From CAZEAN01 sp964510225 (GTDB lineage: Bacteria; Planctomycetota; Planctomycetia; Isosphaerales; Isosphaeraceae): DNA of 49,144 nucleotides. The stretch lies in assembly GCA_964510225.1 (NCBI GenBank), contig CAZEAN010000038.1, forward strand, positions 1 to 49,144, given 5' to 3'. Positions within the stretch are counted from its first letter, which is position 1. Every line of letters begins with the position of its first letter. The position numbers and the translations under genes were made by a program. Shown here in pieces: positions 36,363-45,481 of the stretch. The notes under the pieces are model-generated. The model had not been told where the DNA came from. It ran no database searches and saw only the letters and a program-made list of their open reading frames with translations.

Positions 36363-37255
36363 GCAGCACCCCGAACGATCCCGAAACTCCTCATCCCGAG
36401 ACCCCCCAAGCATCGAAGCCCCCGAAGAAGCGAATTACGTTTTTGATCCGAGCAATCATCGTGGTTGTGGTGTTAATCGGGGTCGGCCTCTTGTTCTGGA
36501 ACATTGCAGGCAAACAGCTTTATCAAGACCTTCAGGAGTATCGAGACGAACTAAGTGCGTCAGAAGACTCCGCACCAGTCGGCTATATCGGACTCCACTA
36601 TCGAAAGTCGTACAATAATCGGGCTCCACGCTTTCTTTACGAGGAGGAAGGTAGATCACTGTTGTGGGCATCGACTGGTGATGGCGAAACGCCTGAATTC
36701 TACGATGTAACCGATGCAGAGTTTGATCCTACAATCCTCCAAGGGGGGTTCGGTCACGACTCCATCCCTGGTATCGACTTCCCGATCATCGAAGATCCCG
36801 ACGGATCTGTCGCACAAAATATCCCGGATGGACGTGAAGTCGCCGGCATTGCGGTTGATGGTCAAGCCCGAGCTTATCCAGTCGAAATGCTCACCAAGGT
36901 CGAGGTTGCGAACGACGCTTTGGGTGATCGCCCCTATGTCATCCACTACGGTCGTGGGCCGGATTCTGTTGCCTTCTACACTCGAGATCTTGATGGCCAG
37001 ATACTAACCTTCGGTACTACCGGGTACGGTACGGATGAGAAGGTCCCGCTCCTGTACGACAGAGCAACCAAAAGCCTCTGGCTTCCCTCCGAAGACGGCG
37101 ATTCCCTGATCTGCGTCAGTGGCGAACTGGTTGGGCAAGCTCTTGGTCGATTCGCTCAACACGAACGGATGTCATGGCGACAATGGCGTCGTGATCATCC
37201 CGATACGACGGTCGTGGTTGGCAATGATCGAGATCAAGCAATCCCGGAACAATAG
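36359..37255 (+). CDS. DUF3179 protein lacking the CxxC motif
   Basis: A 298-residue DUF3179 protein. The Pro-rich N-terminus is followed by one membrane helix (FLIRAIIVVVVLIGVGLLFW, about 29-48), so the rest should be extracytoplasmic. It has the family motifs GQARAYPVEML and ILTFGTTGYG, then LLYDRATKSLW and GELVGQALGR. Where the family has YCPLC, this protein reads HYGRGPDS, with both Cys positions replaced (Gly and Pro). It overlaps the CRTAC1-like gene by ATGA. Compared with the paralogue at 31108 it has one half-repeat, not two. It may be a structural or binding member rather than a redox one; that is inference. Confidence 0.85.
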   Translation: MSSTPNDPETPHPETPQASKPPKKRITFLIRAIIVVVVLIGVGLLFWNIAGKQLYQDLQEYRDELSASEDSAPVGYIGLHYRKSYNNRAPRFLYEEEGRSLLWASTGDGETPEFYDVTDAEFDPTILQGGFGHDSIPGIDFPIIEDPDGSVAQNIPDGREVAGIAVDGQARAYPVEMLTKVEVANDALGDRPYVIHYGRGPDSVAFYTRDLDGQILTFGTTGYGTDEKVPLLYDRATKSLWLPSEDGDSLICVSGELVGQALGRFAQHERMSWRQWRRDHPDTTVVVGNDRDQAIPEQ

Positions 37256-37615
37256 TTGCTTACGCAGACACAATTTAATACGGTCATGCTGGATCCCGCT
37301 GAGAGTAAACTAGAGCATTCCGCAATCGAGTTGAGAGGTTGCAGAGTTCCAACTCTTAGCGGCGATGTTGCCGCAATTTCGCGTATGTAAGAAGCAACTC
37401 TGAATAATCATTATTGCAAAAGATTAAACCCGCTTAGCAAAGTCCTGGATTATCAATCACAATACCAAACGATTCTGCGCCGAACAAATCGACTTTTTGA
37501 ATTCGATTCGACGCACTGCCGCGATTGACAAAACAGGCCAATTGCCCGATAACTCGCGTCGGCACGAAGCCGAGCAGAGCGTTGCGTTCCGAATCGAGCA
37601 TAGGAGGTCTTGGCG
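37256..37615. other. Gene-free 360-bp region before the flagellar block
   Basis: It contains a small GCGGC/GCCGC hairpin (37359-37374) followed by AATTTC, a possible weak terminator for the DUF3179 gene, and then an AT-rich stretch near 37390-37440. I see no clear FliA-type or sigma-54-type promoter for fliF. Confidence 0.45.
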
Positions 37616-39055
37616 ATGACGCGGAATCCAAATCGCCAAGCCGAGCAGGGAGATTCGGCTCCAGCACACACTCTTACTCAAAACATCAACAACCGTTGGA
37701 CTGAAATCCAAGCATGGATCCGCCAAACAGGATCGGGGCCTTGGCGGGTCCTTATTCCTGTGACGGCTGTTGTTCTAGCAGTCCTTGGCGCAACAGCCTG
37801 GTTCGTCGAAGTCGAGAAGCCGGTTGTCTGGCTCCGCAACCGTCGGCCCTTCCCAGCCGATCAACTGAACTCCGCACGAAATGCGCTGATTGTCGAAGGA
37901 GTCGACCTCACGATCGATCATCAAGGTGCCATCGGAGTTGCTGCGACTGATCTCGCCAAAGCAATCGACATTCTCGAACAAAAAGGGCTCCTGACCAAGT
38001 CGCTCCGAGAAGAGAAGGAGATCTCCACGATCTCTCCCTTTGCCGACATCGCTACACAGCAAAAGCATGTCCTTGTCGAACTTGAGAAGGACGCTGAGGC
38101 CGCCATTAGCTCACGGTTCGAACAAGTCCTGGCGGTCGATGTGGTGTTGAGCAGTCATCGCGCGGTGGGATTTCAACCGCCAAAGCCTTCACAAGCCCTC
38201 GTGCTCCTCACTCCCGACCCCAAGTACCGCTTAAGTCCCGAAGCTCAGGATGACCTCGCCGCACTTGTCGCAAGCATGACCGGCCTCGATCCGACTCGTG
38301 ATCTCACGATGTTCCTCGGAGATCAACGAGTCCGTGACGCAAATGACCCATCGATCCGGGTCCGCTCGAAGACCGAGGCAACTGCACTCGATTGGGAAGC
38401 GTCGATTGCAACCGTATTGAGCAAGGACATTCCAGGGATCCGAGTTTCGATCGCAATTGAACGAGCTGAAACGTCCACCGAAGAGAATAGGACGGGAATC
38501 CGCAAGATCGCGGTGAACCAAGCGCTCTCATTGAATAGGCGTGACGAACAAGTAGACGTGCTTGTGGAAATCCCGGGAAATTATCTCCGTGACCGCTATG
38601 AAGCCACTTATCCCAACCAAGAGTGGCAGCGCACGCAATTCGAAGAGTTCTTTGATTTCACGAAGAACCGGATAAACCGAATCGTTGCCCGGGTTATCCC
38701 CGATTGGGAACACCGAGGGCAACTCGACGTACAAATGTTGCCCCTCACAATCCATCAAGATGACACTCCAACGTCGGGTGAAGCACGATGGCTCAAACTC
38801 CGATGGGTCATGATTGGGGCAGTCGGAACCATCTCCAGCTTGGTCGTCGTTGTTGCGTTTCAAGGAAGATTGCCGAAGCTAAAATCCCATCAGGATCGAG
38901 TAGACAGAGACACTGTGTTTCGGTCTTCCAGAGCGAATCCACGAGACAATGGCGTCACTGGAGCGAACGACCGTGTTCGCGAATTGGTGCGACGTGACCC
39001 TGGAACAGGGGCCGCCGTACTCCGACGTTGGATTCAGGAAGGACTGCACCAATGA
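37616..39055 (+). CDS. fliF: Flagellar M-ring protein FliF, divergent
   Basis: FliF forms the MS-ring in the inner membrane that houses the export gate. This 479-residue version is shorter than the usual 520-570. It has the first membrane helix (VLIPVTAVVLAVLGATAWF, about 44-64), the ring-building domains (QLNSARNALIVEGVDLTID, LVELEKDAEAAISSRFEQVL), a second helix (RWVMIGAVGTISSLVVVVAF, about 395-415) and the FliG-binding tail (RVRELVRRDPGTGAAVLRRW). AGGAGG at 37602-37607 selects ATG 37616 over TTG 37610. Overall similarity is low, but the two-helix plan, tail and neighbours make the call firm. Its stop overlaps the fliG start. Confidence 0.85.
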   Translation: MTRNPNRQAEQGDSAPAHTLTQNINNRWTEIQAWIRQTGSGPWRVLIPVTAVVLAVLGATAWFVEVEKPVVWLRNRRPFPADQLNSARNALIVEGVDLTIDHQGAIGVAATDLAKAIDILEQKGLLTKSLREEKEISTISPFADIATQQKHVLVELEKDAEAAISSRFEQVLAVDVVLSSHRAVGFQPPKPSQALVLLTPDPKYRLSPEAQDDLAALVASMTGLDPTRDLTMFLGDQRVRDANDPSIRVRSKTEATALDWEASIATVLSKDIPGIRVSIAIERAETSTEENRTGIRKIAVNQALSLNRRDEQVDVLVEIPGNYLRDRYEATYPNQEWQRTQFEEFFDFTKNRINRIVARVIPDWEHRGQLDVQMLPLTIHQDDTPTSGEARWLKLRWVMIGAVGTISSLVVVVAFQGRLPKLKSHQDRVDRDTVFRSSRANPRDNGVTGANDRVRELVRRDPGTGAAVLRRWIQEGLHQ

Positions 39056-39606
39056 GCACAGAAGCACTGAGAGAATCGCCCCCAGCTCCACCGTACTCCC
39101 AAGCAACTACTCCGGTCCGAAAAGCTGCAATTCTTGTGGTGAGTTTAGAGCAACCACTCGCCTCTCGGCTTCTCACGGAACTCGACCGAGACAATGTCGA
39201 AGCGGTCACTCTTGAGATCGCTCGGCTTGATCGGATCGACCCGATCGAGCAGCGAAATGTCTTGGAGGAATTTCTTGACTTAGGGCTCCGACGACTCCAA
39301 TTCGCCTTTGACGACCTCCCTCGACTCTCTACAACTGAACTTCGGGCATCCTATCGTGATGACGACCAGATCCTCTGGGCGTTAGCACTCGCGGGTGCAG
39401 ATCGAACCGTCCGGGAGTCAGTGTTGGACGCGCTCGAACCCAACCACGCCGAGAGACTCCGTATCGCGCTGGAGACTCTCGGACCATTCCGCCTCGATGA
39501 CGCTGAGACCGCACAGATCGAACTCGTTGACCATTTTCGATCGCTCCACGATCGTGGCCTTGTGACCCTCCCACAGCCACAAGGGCACGAGGCCGTCCTA
39601 GTTTAG
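39052..39606 (+). CDS. fliG: Compact FliG-like switch protein
   Basis: FliG normally has about 330-350 residues in N, M and C domains, linking FliF to FliM and to the stators. This protein has 184. The N domain is recognisable (VRKAAILVVSLEQPLASRLL, about 22-41, through the LEEF segment), and the C domain is recognisable (ILWALALAGADRTVRESVLD and LGPFRLDDAETAQIELVDHF). The middle domain with its EHPQ motif is missing. Against E. coli FliG as I remember it, torque residues R281, D288 and D289 align with Asn131, Ile138 and Ala139; R297 is kept as Arg147. The start overlaps fliF by ATGA. It is clearly FliG-related; whether it supports rotation is doubtful. Confidence 0.8.
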   Translation: MSTEALRESPPAPPYSQATTPVRKAAILVVSLEQPLASRLLTELDRDNVEAVTLEIARLDRIDPIEQRNVLEEFLDLGLRRLQFAFDDLPRLSTTELRASYRDDDQILWALALAGADRTVRESVLDALEPNHAERLRIALETLGPFRLDDAETAQIELVDHFRSLHDRGLVTLPQPQGHEAVLV

Positions 39607-39657
39607 CTACCTTAGTGCGGCAAGCATCTCCACAAGTTTGCCGGAGAGATAGAACAT

Positions 39658-40131
39658 ATGAAGTCCACCCATTGTCAACAGCACAGATACTCTGGCTTCT
39701 TTGTTGTTGTCACCATCCTTGCCGGAATGACAAGTACAACGACGGCGGTAGGACAAGAACCGACCTACCCCTTATCCCTAGGTGACTCGAAGAGTGCCAC
39801 ATCGGAACAACCGAGATCGAATCCGGACGGAATTGCGACGATTTCAGTACTCACAATCCTTATACTCGGATCGATTGCATTCCTCTACCTTCGCCGTTAT
39901 CGATCGAAGGAGACGCATAACGGGCTCCGAGTTATCAGTCGCACTGCATTAACCCCCAAACATTCCATCTGCCTTGTTCGTGTCGGTAGCAAGACCCTCA
40001 TGATTGGTGTGGGGCCTCAAGGGCCTCCTACACTCCTCGGTGATCTTGAAGTCGTTGAAGTACCGACGACAGCGAACTCAACGCAAGAACAACCGAAAGC
40101 GCAAGGTGATACCCTAAGGAGGGACGGTTGA
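39658..40131 (+). CDS. fliO: FliO-like flagellar export protein
   Basis: FliO assists assembly of the FliP-Q-R export gate. The 157-residue protein has an N-terminal signal-like helix, a second membrane helix (ISVLTILILGSIAFLYL, about 62-78) and the small cytoplasmic FliO domain: RVISRTALTPKHSICLVRV and MIGVGPQGPPTLL. A signal peptide before the membrane helix is common in planctomycete-type FliO, but I cannot confirm this here. The start ATG 39658 has GGAGAG upstream. The stop overlaps the fliP start (TTGA). Confidence 0.8.
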   Translation: MKSTHCQQHRYSGFFVVVTILAGMTSTTTAVGQEPTYPLSLGDSKSATSEQPRSNPDGIATISVLTILILGSIAFLYLRRYRSKETHNGLRVISRTALTPKHSICLVRVGSKTLMIGVGPQGPPTLLGDLEVVEVPTTANSTQEQPKAQGDTLRRDG

Positions 40132-41045
40132 TCGTGCGAAAACGACAGAGTGGAACTAAGATTCGCCTCACCACGACGGTGTTTGGATTTCTGATTTTGT
40201 TGCTTGGGACAAAGCCAGCTGTCAGCCAGGTATCGGAAAAACCGACCGACGGAATGGCGAAAGTTCAGGAGATCATGGGGACCCCCCTGGAATTGAGGCC
40301 GATCCCTGAAGAGCTTACTGGAACCGAGGTCACTGGGACAAACGACACAGAGTCTCGAGAAGAAATGATGTCGACGGGACGCACCGTCTTGTTCTTCGCG
40401 GCAATGTCATTGGCCCCAATTGCCATTCTGATGTCGACCGCCTTTGTCCGGATCCAGATTGTGCTGCTTCTCCTCCGCCAAGCATTGGGGAGTCCTCAAG
40501 TACCAGGAAACCAAGTGATCACGGCACTTGCGTTACTCCTGACACTCGTGGTGATGGCACCTTCGACCGATCGCGTCTATCGGCAAGCGATCCAACCCTA
40601 TCTTGATGGTACGATTGGTGAGCAAGAGGCATGGGAACAAGGCTCAAGACCGATTAAACAGTTCATGGTGGAGCAGGTCTATCGAACTCATCATGAGTAT
40701 TACTTTACCACACTCTACAATCGGATTCCTCAGGATCCTGATACAGCCCCGGCTCAAGCCGCAACTGACGCCATGGATCTCCCTCTACTTACAGTCATTG
40801 CCCCGGGGTACCTCATTAGTGAACTAACCACAGCACTCTGGATCGGTTTTGCACTGTATCTACCGTTCGTAGTCATTGATCTTGTCGTCTCGTCAATTCT
40901 CTCTGCGGCAGGGTTAATCATGCTCCCTCCATCACAAGTAGCATTACCCTTAAAGTTGGGGCTCTTTGTAATAGCAGATGGGTGGTTTCTAGTCGCTGAT
41001 GCATTACTCCGCACATTCATGATGCCCGATACTGGAGGCGTCTGA
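40128..41045 (+). CDS. fliP: Flagellar export gate protein FliP
   Basis: FliP forms the core of the type III export gate with FliQ and FliR. The 305-residue protein has a cleavable-looking signal and a long hydrophilic segment before the family core begins at about residue 88 (VLFFAAMSLAPIAILMSTAF, VRIQIVLLLLRQALG). The conserved C-terminal motif, VIDLVVSSILSAAGLIMLPP then KLGLFVIADGW, is intact. The extra N-terminal length is unusual compared with about 245 residues in enteric FliP. TTG 40128 lies behind AAGGAGGG (40116-40123); GTG 40134 is also possible. It overlaps the fliO stop. Confidence 0.95.
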   Translation: MIVRKRQSGTKIRLTTTVFGFLILLLGTKPAVSQVSEKPTDGMAKVQEIMGTPLELRPIPEELTGTEVTGTNDTESREEMMSTGRTVLFFAAMSLAPIAILMSTAFVRIQIVLLLLRQALGSPQVPGNQVITALALLLTLVVMAPSTDRVYRQAIQPYLDGTIGEQEAWEQGSRPIKQFMVEQVYRTHHEYYFTTLYNRIPQDPDTAPAQAATDAMDLPLLTVIAPGYLISELTTALWIGFALYLPFVVIDLVVSSILSAAGLIMLPPSQVALPLKLGLFVIADGWFLVADALLRTFMMPDTGGV

Positions 41046-41092
41046 ATCGAGAAAATAAGAGTTCAAGCAGGATCGTTCCTAGAAAGGGTGAT

Positions 41093-41359
41093 ATGCAGGC
41101 AATCGTCCTGATTAGGATGGTACAAGAAGCGATTCGAGTTGGTCTCTTGCTCGCAGGTGGACCGATTCTTGCCGCACTCTTGGTTGGGCTGGTTGTGGCA
41201 CTCTTCCAAACCATGACTCAGATGAATGAACCGACGACAGGGTTCATCGCCCGAATGCTCTCGATTGGCTTGGTCGTGTTCGTCCTACTGCCTTGGCTCT
41301 TGTCCAAGTGGATCGCTTATGCCACGTTGACAATTACGTCACTGCCACTGCTGATATAG
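41093..41359 (+). CDS. fliQ: Flagellar export gate protein FliQ
   Basis: An 88-residue protein of normal FliQ length with two membrane helices (ILAALLVGLVVALFQTMTQM and ARMLSIGLVVFVLLPWLLSK). The family sequence Q-x-x-TQ-x-x-E-x-T appears as QTMTQMNEPTTGF. It packs around FliP and FliR in the export gate. It lies 47 bases after fliP and 12 before fliR. Confidence 0.95.
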   Translation: MQAIVLIRMVQEAIRVGLLLAGGPILAALLVGLVVALFQTMTQMNEPTTGFIARMLSIGLVVFVLLPWLLSKWIAYATLTITSLPLLI

Positions 41360-41371
41360 GCACGCAATTTT

Positions 41372-42139
41372 ATGACGGACATCTTATACCAGTACTTGAA
41401 GTCAACTGACCATTCCATCCTGGATCTCGTTTGCATCTTCTCAAGAGCGAGTGGACTCATTTGGGTAATTGGTTGGCTTGTCGGCGGACAGCTTGGTGTC
41501 CGGCCTCGACTCTTAATTGCCCTTGTCTTAACCATCGCTGCATATCCGGTTGTATCATCTTATTCTTCTCTCAAGACGCAACTGGACGGCCTCATGTTTC
41601 AGGTAGTCCAAGAAGTCTTGATCGGTGCGATTCTTGGCTTGGGCGCCGGCCTTGTGGTCGCTGCCGCCCGTATGGCTGGTGAGATCATCGGTGGAATGAC
41701 CGGTTTTTCTGCTGTTTCCACTTTGGTGCCTGGCAGTGGCGCGCTAACGCCATTGGCAGGCCTCGCAGGGCTTGTTGGGATCGCAACTTTCGTGATCATT
41801 GATGGTCCGCTTCGTCTCTTACTCGTTTTCTTAGACAGCTATTCGTTAACAGCCTCATCAAGTTTTGATTCTTCGAAACCAGAGAGCATCACAACCTCCT
41901 TTAAACTCTTGGACCAAGCATTGTCCCTCTCGCTACGACTAGCCTTCCCTGTGGTATTTGTCATGATGTCTATTCAAGTCGCAAGTACACTCCTAGCGCG
42001 AGCCTCCACCTCACCCTTCGGCTTTACAGCATGGTTGCCGGTTCGTAATGGAATCGGCATCCTTCTTGTCTTGTTGGGTATCGGAGGCTTCGCTCGTCTC
42101 TTGGCCTTAGCTTGGTCCACGTTTCTTCCTCTATCCTAG
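41372..42139 (+). CDS. fliR: Flagellar export gate protein FliR
   Basis: A 255-residue membrane protein of normal FliR length with about six helices. Landmarks are the FSRASGLIWVIGWL start, the QEVLIGAILGLGAGLVVAAA segment with AGEIIGGMTGFS, and the closing VARAST-type loop (LLARASTSPFGFT). It completes the FliP5-Q4-R1 type export gate. The gene follows fliQ closely in the same operon. Confidence 0.95.
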   Translation: MTDILYQYLKSTDHSILDLVCIFSRASGLIWVIGWLVGGQLGVRPRLLIALVLTIAAYPVVSSYSSLKTQLDGLMFQVVQEVLIGAILGLGAGLVVAAARMAGEIIGGMTGFSAVSTLVPGSGALTPLAGLAGLVGIATFVIIDGPLRLLLVFLDSYSLTASSSFDSSKPESITTSFKLLDQALSLSLRLAFPVVFVMMSIQVASTLLARASTSPFGFTAWLPVRNGIGILLVLLGIGGFARLLALAWSTFLPLS

Positions 42140-42208
42140 TCTTACTGTCTCTAGCACTGACTTCATTAATTGCACGATAAAGCCAGCAACTCTTAGGAGA
42201 CGAAACTG

Positions 42209-42997
42209 ATGTCGGAAGACCGAGCAATCCCACCGACGAAACGTCGACGCCAGGAGGCTCGATCGCAGGGAATGATCCCCAAGAGTGATCTGCTCACCAC
42301 GAGTGCAGTATTCTTGTCGATGGTTCTCTGCCTACGGTTTTGGGGAGGATCACTTTCGGAAAAGCTCGTCGATCTTGTCCGAACACCACTCGTTCTTCCA
42401 GATCTAATCACTGTGAGGGGAAATACACACACTCAACAATTCCTGGCCACCACCCAACCAATTCTCCTACTCATCCTTGCGATTCTGGTAGTGAGTGGAT
42501 CGGTCGGGATCCTCATTCATCAAATCCAAGTGCTGGGATTCTTCATGCCGACTCGTGCAATTCCGACGTTCGAGCGACTGAAACCCAAGCTGAACCAAGA
42601 AAATGGGAAAGATTGGTTGTGGTCTGGACTTGCGGCAATACTGCGCTTCGCACTCCTAGGTTCCGTCACATGGTTTTCAATTCGGACAGGCTTGAACCAA
42701 CTTCTATCGGTCGGTCTAGATTCCTCGTCCATCACCCCTGCCATTAGCAGCGCAGTTCAATCGATGCTCCTTAGAACTGGATTGGTGATGTTCGGCATTG
42801 GTCTGATTGACTTTGCTCTCCAGCACCGGAAGATCGCTGCCGCTCTCCGAATGACACCTGAAGAACTCCGAGATGAACAACGTGAGCTTGGTGGCACTGG
42901 GAATCCAGGTCGAAGAAGGCTGGAAACTCAGCCAAAAGCAAGTTCAATCCTCCGCGTGACAGAAGCGGTCGAGTCGGAAGCGATTAGCTCGTCGTAG
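42209..42997 (+). CDS. flhB: C-terminally truncated FlhB export protein
   Basis: FlhB closes around the export gate, and its cytoplasmic domain normally switches substrate class after autocleavage at NPTH. This 262-residue protein has the family start (SEDRAIPPTKRRRQEARSQG), four membrane helices and the linker (RMTPEELRDEQRELGG), which corresponds to MS-x-x-E-x-x-D-E-x-K-E-x-E-G. It then stops after a short unrelated tail. No NPTH motif or FlhB-C domain follows, and the 142 bases before flhA hold none in any frame. Typical FlhB has 350-380 residues. ATG 42209 follows TAGGAGA. Confidence 0.88.
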   Translation: MSEDRAIPPTKRRRQEARSQGMIPKSDLLTTSAVFLSMVLCLRFWGGSLSEKLVDLVRTPLVLPDLITVRGNTHTQQFLATTQPILLLILAILVVSGSVGILIHQIQVLGFFMPTRAIPTFERLKPKLNQENGKDWLWSGLAAILRFALLGSVTWFSIRTGLNQLLSVGLDSSSITPAISSAVQSMLLRTGLVMFGIGLIDFALQHRKIAAALRMTPEELRDEQRELGGTGNPGRRRLETQPKASSILRVTEAVESEAISSS

Positions 42998-43139
42998 ACC
43001 CATGATGTGCTCGCTGTATCGGCACTGGACACATTCTGGTTTCTACTGTAGTGTCCGATCTAACCTAGATGCTGGATGGATGCCCCCGTCGAAACAAGTC
43101 TGTGGATGAAGAGCGAACGATCTCGCTCCGGAGGTTTGT

Positions 43140-45443
43140 GTGTCAGGAGGTTCTCCGAATTATTCAACTCCGGGACGCTCCAGACTCGCTGATGCGGCGA
43201 TTTCGACCGTCGTCATCGGTGCCATTCTTGTCTTGATTGTCCCTCTTCCTTCCGAACTCCTCGACCTCCTCCTCGCTACAAACATCACACTTTCAGTTCT
43301 TATTCTCCTCACAACGCTCGCCGTACAATCACCGATCGATTTTAGCTCGTTCCCAACGGTACTCTTAACGACTGCGCTAGTCCGACTCGTACTGAATGTA
43401 GCAACAACTCGACTGATCTTGACTCGTGGCGGTACCGAAGGACTCGATGCTGCTGGGGGAGTTATTCAAGGGTTTGGCCAATTTGTCGCGGGTGATGAAG
43501 TCATCGTTGGAACTGTGATCTTCTTGATCCTCGTCGCGATTCAATTTTTAGTGATCACGAAGGGAGCGTCACGAATCGCTGAAGTGGCAGCACGCTTTAT
43601 GCTTGATGGTCTCCCCGGACGTCAAATTGCCATTGATGCAGAACTACAGTCGGGGGCAATTACCTTAGACGAAGCCACTCGTCGACGTGATGAAGTTTAT
43701 CGCCAAGCCGACTTCTTCGCCGCGATGGACGGTGCTGGGAAGTTCGTCCGAGGCGATGCGGTTGCAGGGCTCTTGATCACCGGGATCAATATTATCGGGG
43801 GCCTGGCGATCGGAGTCTTTCGCGCAGGAATGCAACCACTCGAAGCCATCGAGATTTTCACTAAACTCACGATCGGTGATGGACTCGTCGCTCAGATCCC
43901 GGCACTTCTCACCTCACTCGGGGCCGGCCTTATTGTCACGAGATCATCTGCCAAGACCAACCTTGGAAATGATATCGCAAGACAACTACTGGGGCGACCG
44001 ACAGTCCTCGGGGCAGCTGCACTCTTCTTAGTAATACTCTCGTTCACTGCGCTCCCTATGATACCACTCCTGACAATCGCTGCGGGACTTGGTCTAGGTG
44101 CTTACTTCAGCTCAAATCAGAGTCGTACTGAACTTGTGGAGGGTGATTCCACGAGCTCCGCTGAGTCTGATCGAGGTTCGACATCATCCGTGCAGCCCGC
44201 CGAGGAGAATGCGACGAGCAAGGCTGAAGCCCCGGCCGAGAGTGTGGAAGATCTGTTACATGTCGATCCGCTTGAACTGGAGATCGGCTACCGATTGATT
44301 GCGCTGGCTGACCCAACACGCGGTGGAGACCTCCTCGATCGAATTCGTGAGGTCCGTCATCGGATTGCCCGTGAGCTAGGCCTGATCGTTCCTCAGGTCC
44401 GAATCCGCGATCTAATGGATCTCAATCCTCATGAGTATCGAATTAAGATTCGCGGAGTTGTTGTTGGCCATGGTACTGCGTTTGTGGGGAGACTCTTGGC
44501 GGTAGCTCCTCCGGGAGGGACTCAATTGCCGGGGGGGCGTGCTGGGGTAGACCCTAGTACGGGTCGACCTGCGGTCTGGATCCATAGCGATAGTCGAAAT
44601 GCTGCTGAATCGGTCGGTTGCCGGATCGTTGATCCCTCGGTGGCTGTGGCCGACCACTTCGCGGAAATCGTCTCACGTCATGCAGACGAACTGATGAACC
44701 ATGAGCAAGTGGGGCGGCTGCTCGATCGGGCTCGAGAGACTTCTCCTGCACTCGTCATCGAGGTGGTACCAGGAATGCTCCGCGCGGGGGAAGTACAACG
44801 TGTCTTGCAGAATCTCCTCCGAGAGCGCGTCAGTGTTCGTGACTTGGAGACAATCCTTGAGGCACTCGCAGAGCACGCGGGGAGAATCCAAGATACTGAT
44901 GCCCTCACCGAAGCAGTTCGAAGTGCCTTGGGTCGAAGGATCACCCAGCAGTACCTCGGGGCTGACGGCCGCCTCCGGGTTGTCCTCGTCGATCCTGCAC
45001 TGGATACTCGGCTTGTTGCCGCTGGTCGAGAAGATGCTAGGCCAACCGACCTCTTGGGTGAAGAAGCGGTCCGTGGTGTCGTCCAGGCAGTCGCTGAAGG
45101 TGTTGCAACCGCAATTGCGGGAGGCCTGCCACCAATTCTTCTTTGTTCTGCAGCCGCAAGGCCCGTGCTGAAAGATCTGACAAGAGCCGATTTGCCCCGA
45201 CTTGTCGTACTAAGCCGCCGCGAAGTTCCTCGAGATACACCGATCGAAGCGTTGGGTACGGTTGTGGAGCAATCGGGAGCGCACCGGTCAACTCCACCAG
45301 TTGTGAATGACCCCACACTCCGAGGCCCTCATGTCCGGATTGGTCCGGCTCCGAGGGCTCCAATCGAGGTCATCGCAACTCGGATCGAACCGAATCAAGC
45401 CAGCACCCCTGAACCTGAAGCCTCCGAGCCAGATCGTCCCTAG
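43140..45443 (+). CDS. flhA: Flagellar export protein FlhA
   Basis: FlhA forms the nonameric ring of the flagellar type III export apparatus. The 767-residue protein has about eight N-terminal membrane helices and the FHIPEP signature region (LVRLVLNVATTRLILTRGG). The export loop (FFAAMDGAGKFVRGDAVAGL) is followed by the C-terminal cytoplasmic domain from about residue 385 (LEIGYRLIALADPTRGGDLL). A Ser/Glu/Ala-rich linker of about 50 residues between them, and a Pro-rich tail, make it longer than the usual 690-700. GTG 43140 lies behind CGGAGG at 43129-43134. Confidence 0.96.
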   Translation: MSGGSPNYSTPGRSRLADAAISTVVIGAILVLIVPLPSELLDLLLATNITLSVLILLTTLAVQSPIDFSSFPTVLLTTALVRLVLNVATTRLILTRGGTEGLDAAGGVIQGFGQFVAGDEVIVGTVIFLILVAIQFLVITKGASRIAEVAARFMLDGLPGRQIAIDAELQSGAITLDEATRRRDEVYRQADFFAAMDGAGKFVRGDAVAGLLITGINIIGGLAIGVFRAGMQPLEAIEIFTKLTIGDGLVAQIPALLTSLGAGLIVTRSSAKTNLGNDIARQLLGRPTVLGAAALFLVILSFTALPMIPLLTIAAGLGLGAYFSSNQSRTELVEGDSTSSAESDRGSTSSVQPAEENATSKAEAPAESVEDLLHVDPLELEIGYRLIALADPTRGGDLLDRIREVRHRIARELGLIVPQVRIRDLMDLNPHEYRIKIRGVVVGHGTAFVGRLLAVAPPGGTQLPGGRAGVDPSTGRPAVWIHSDSRNAAESVGCRIVDPSVAVADHFAEIVSRHADELMNHEQVGRLLDRARETSPALVIEVVPGMLRAGEVQRVLQNLLRERVSVRDLETILEALAEHAGRIQDTDALTEAVRSALGRRITQQYLGADGRLRVVLVDPALDTRLVAAGREDARPTDLLGEEAVRGVVQAVAEGVATAIAGGLPPILLCSAAARPVLKDLTRADLPRLVVLSRREVPRDTPIEALGTVVEQSGAHRSTPPVVNDPTLRGPHVRIGPAPRAPIEVIATRIEPNQASTPEPEASEPDRP

Positions 45444-45481
45444 GGATCCGGTTCAATAACCGCCGAGGTGGTGCCGTCGCG

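Noticed and set aside
42998..43139. Frameshifted remainder of flhB
   Set aside because: I read this stretch for the NPTH domain in other frames; it is too short and contains no such motif, so truncation looks real.
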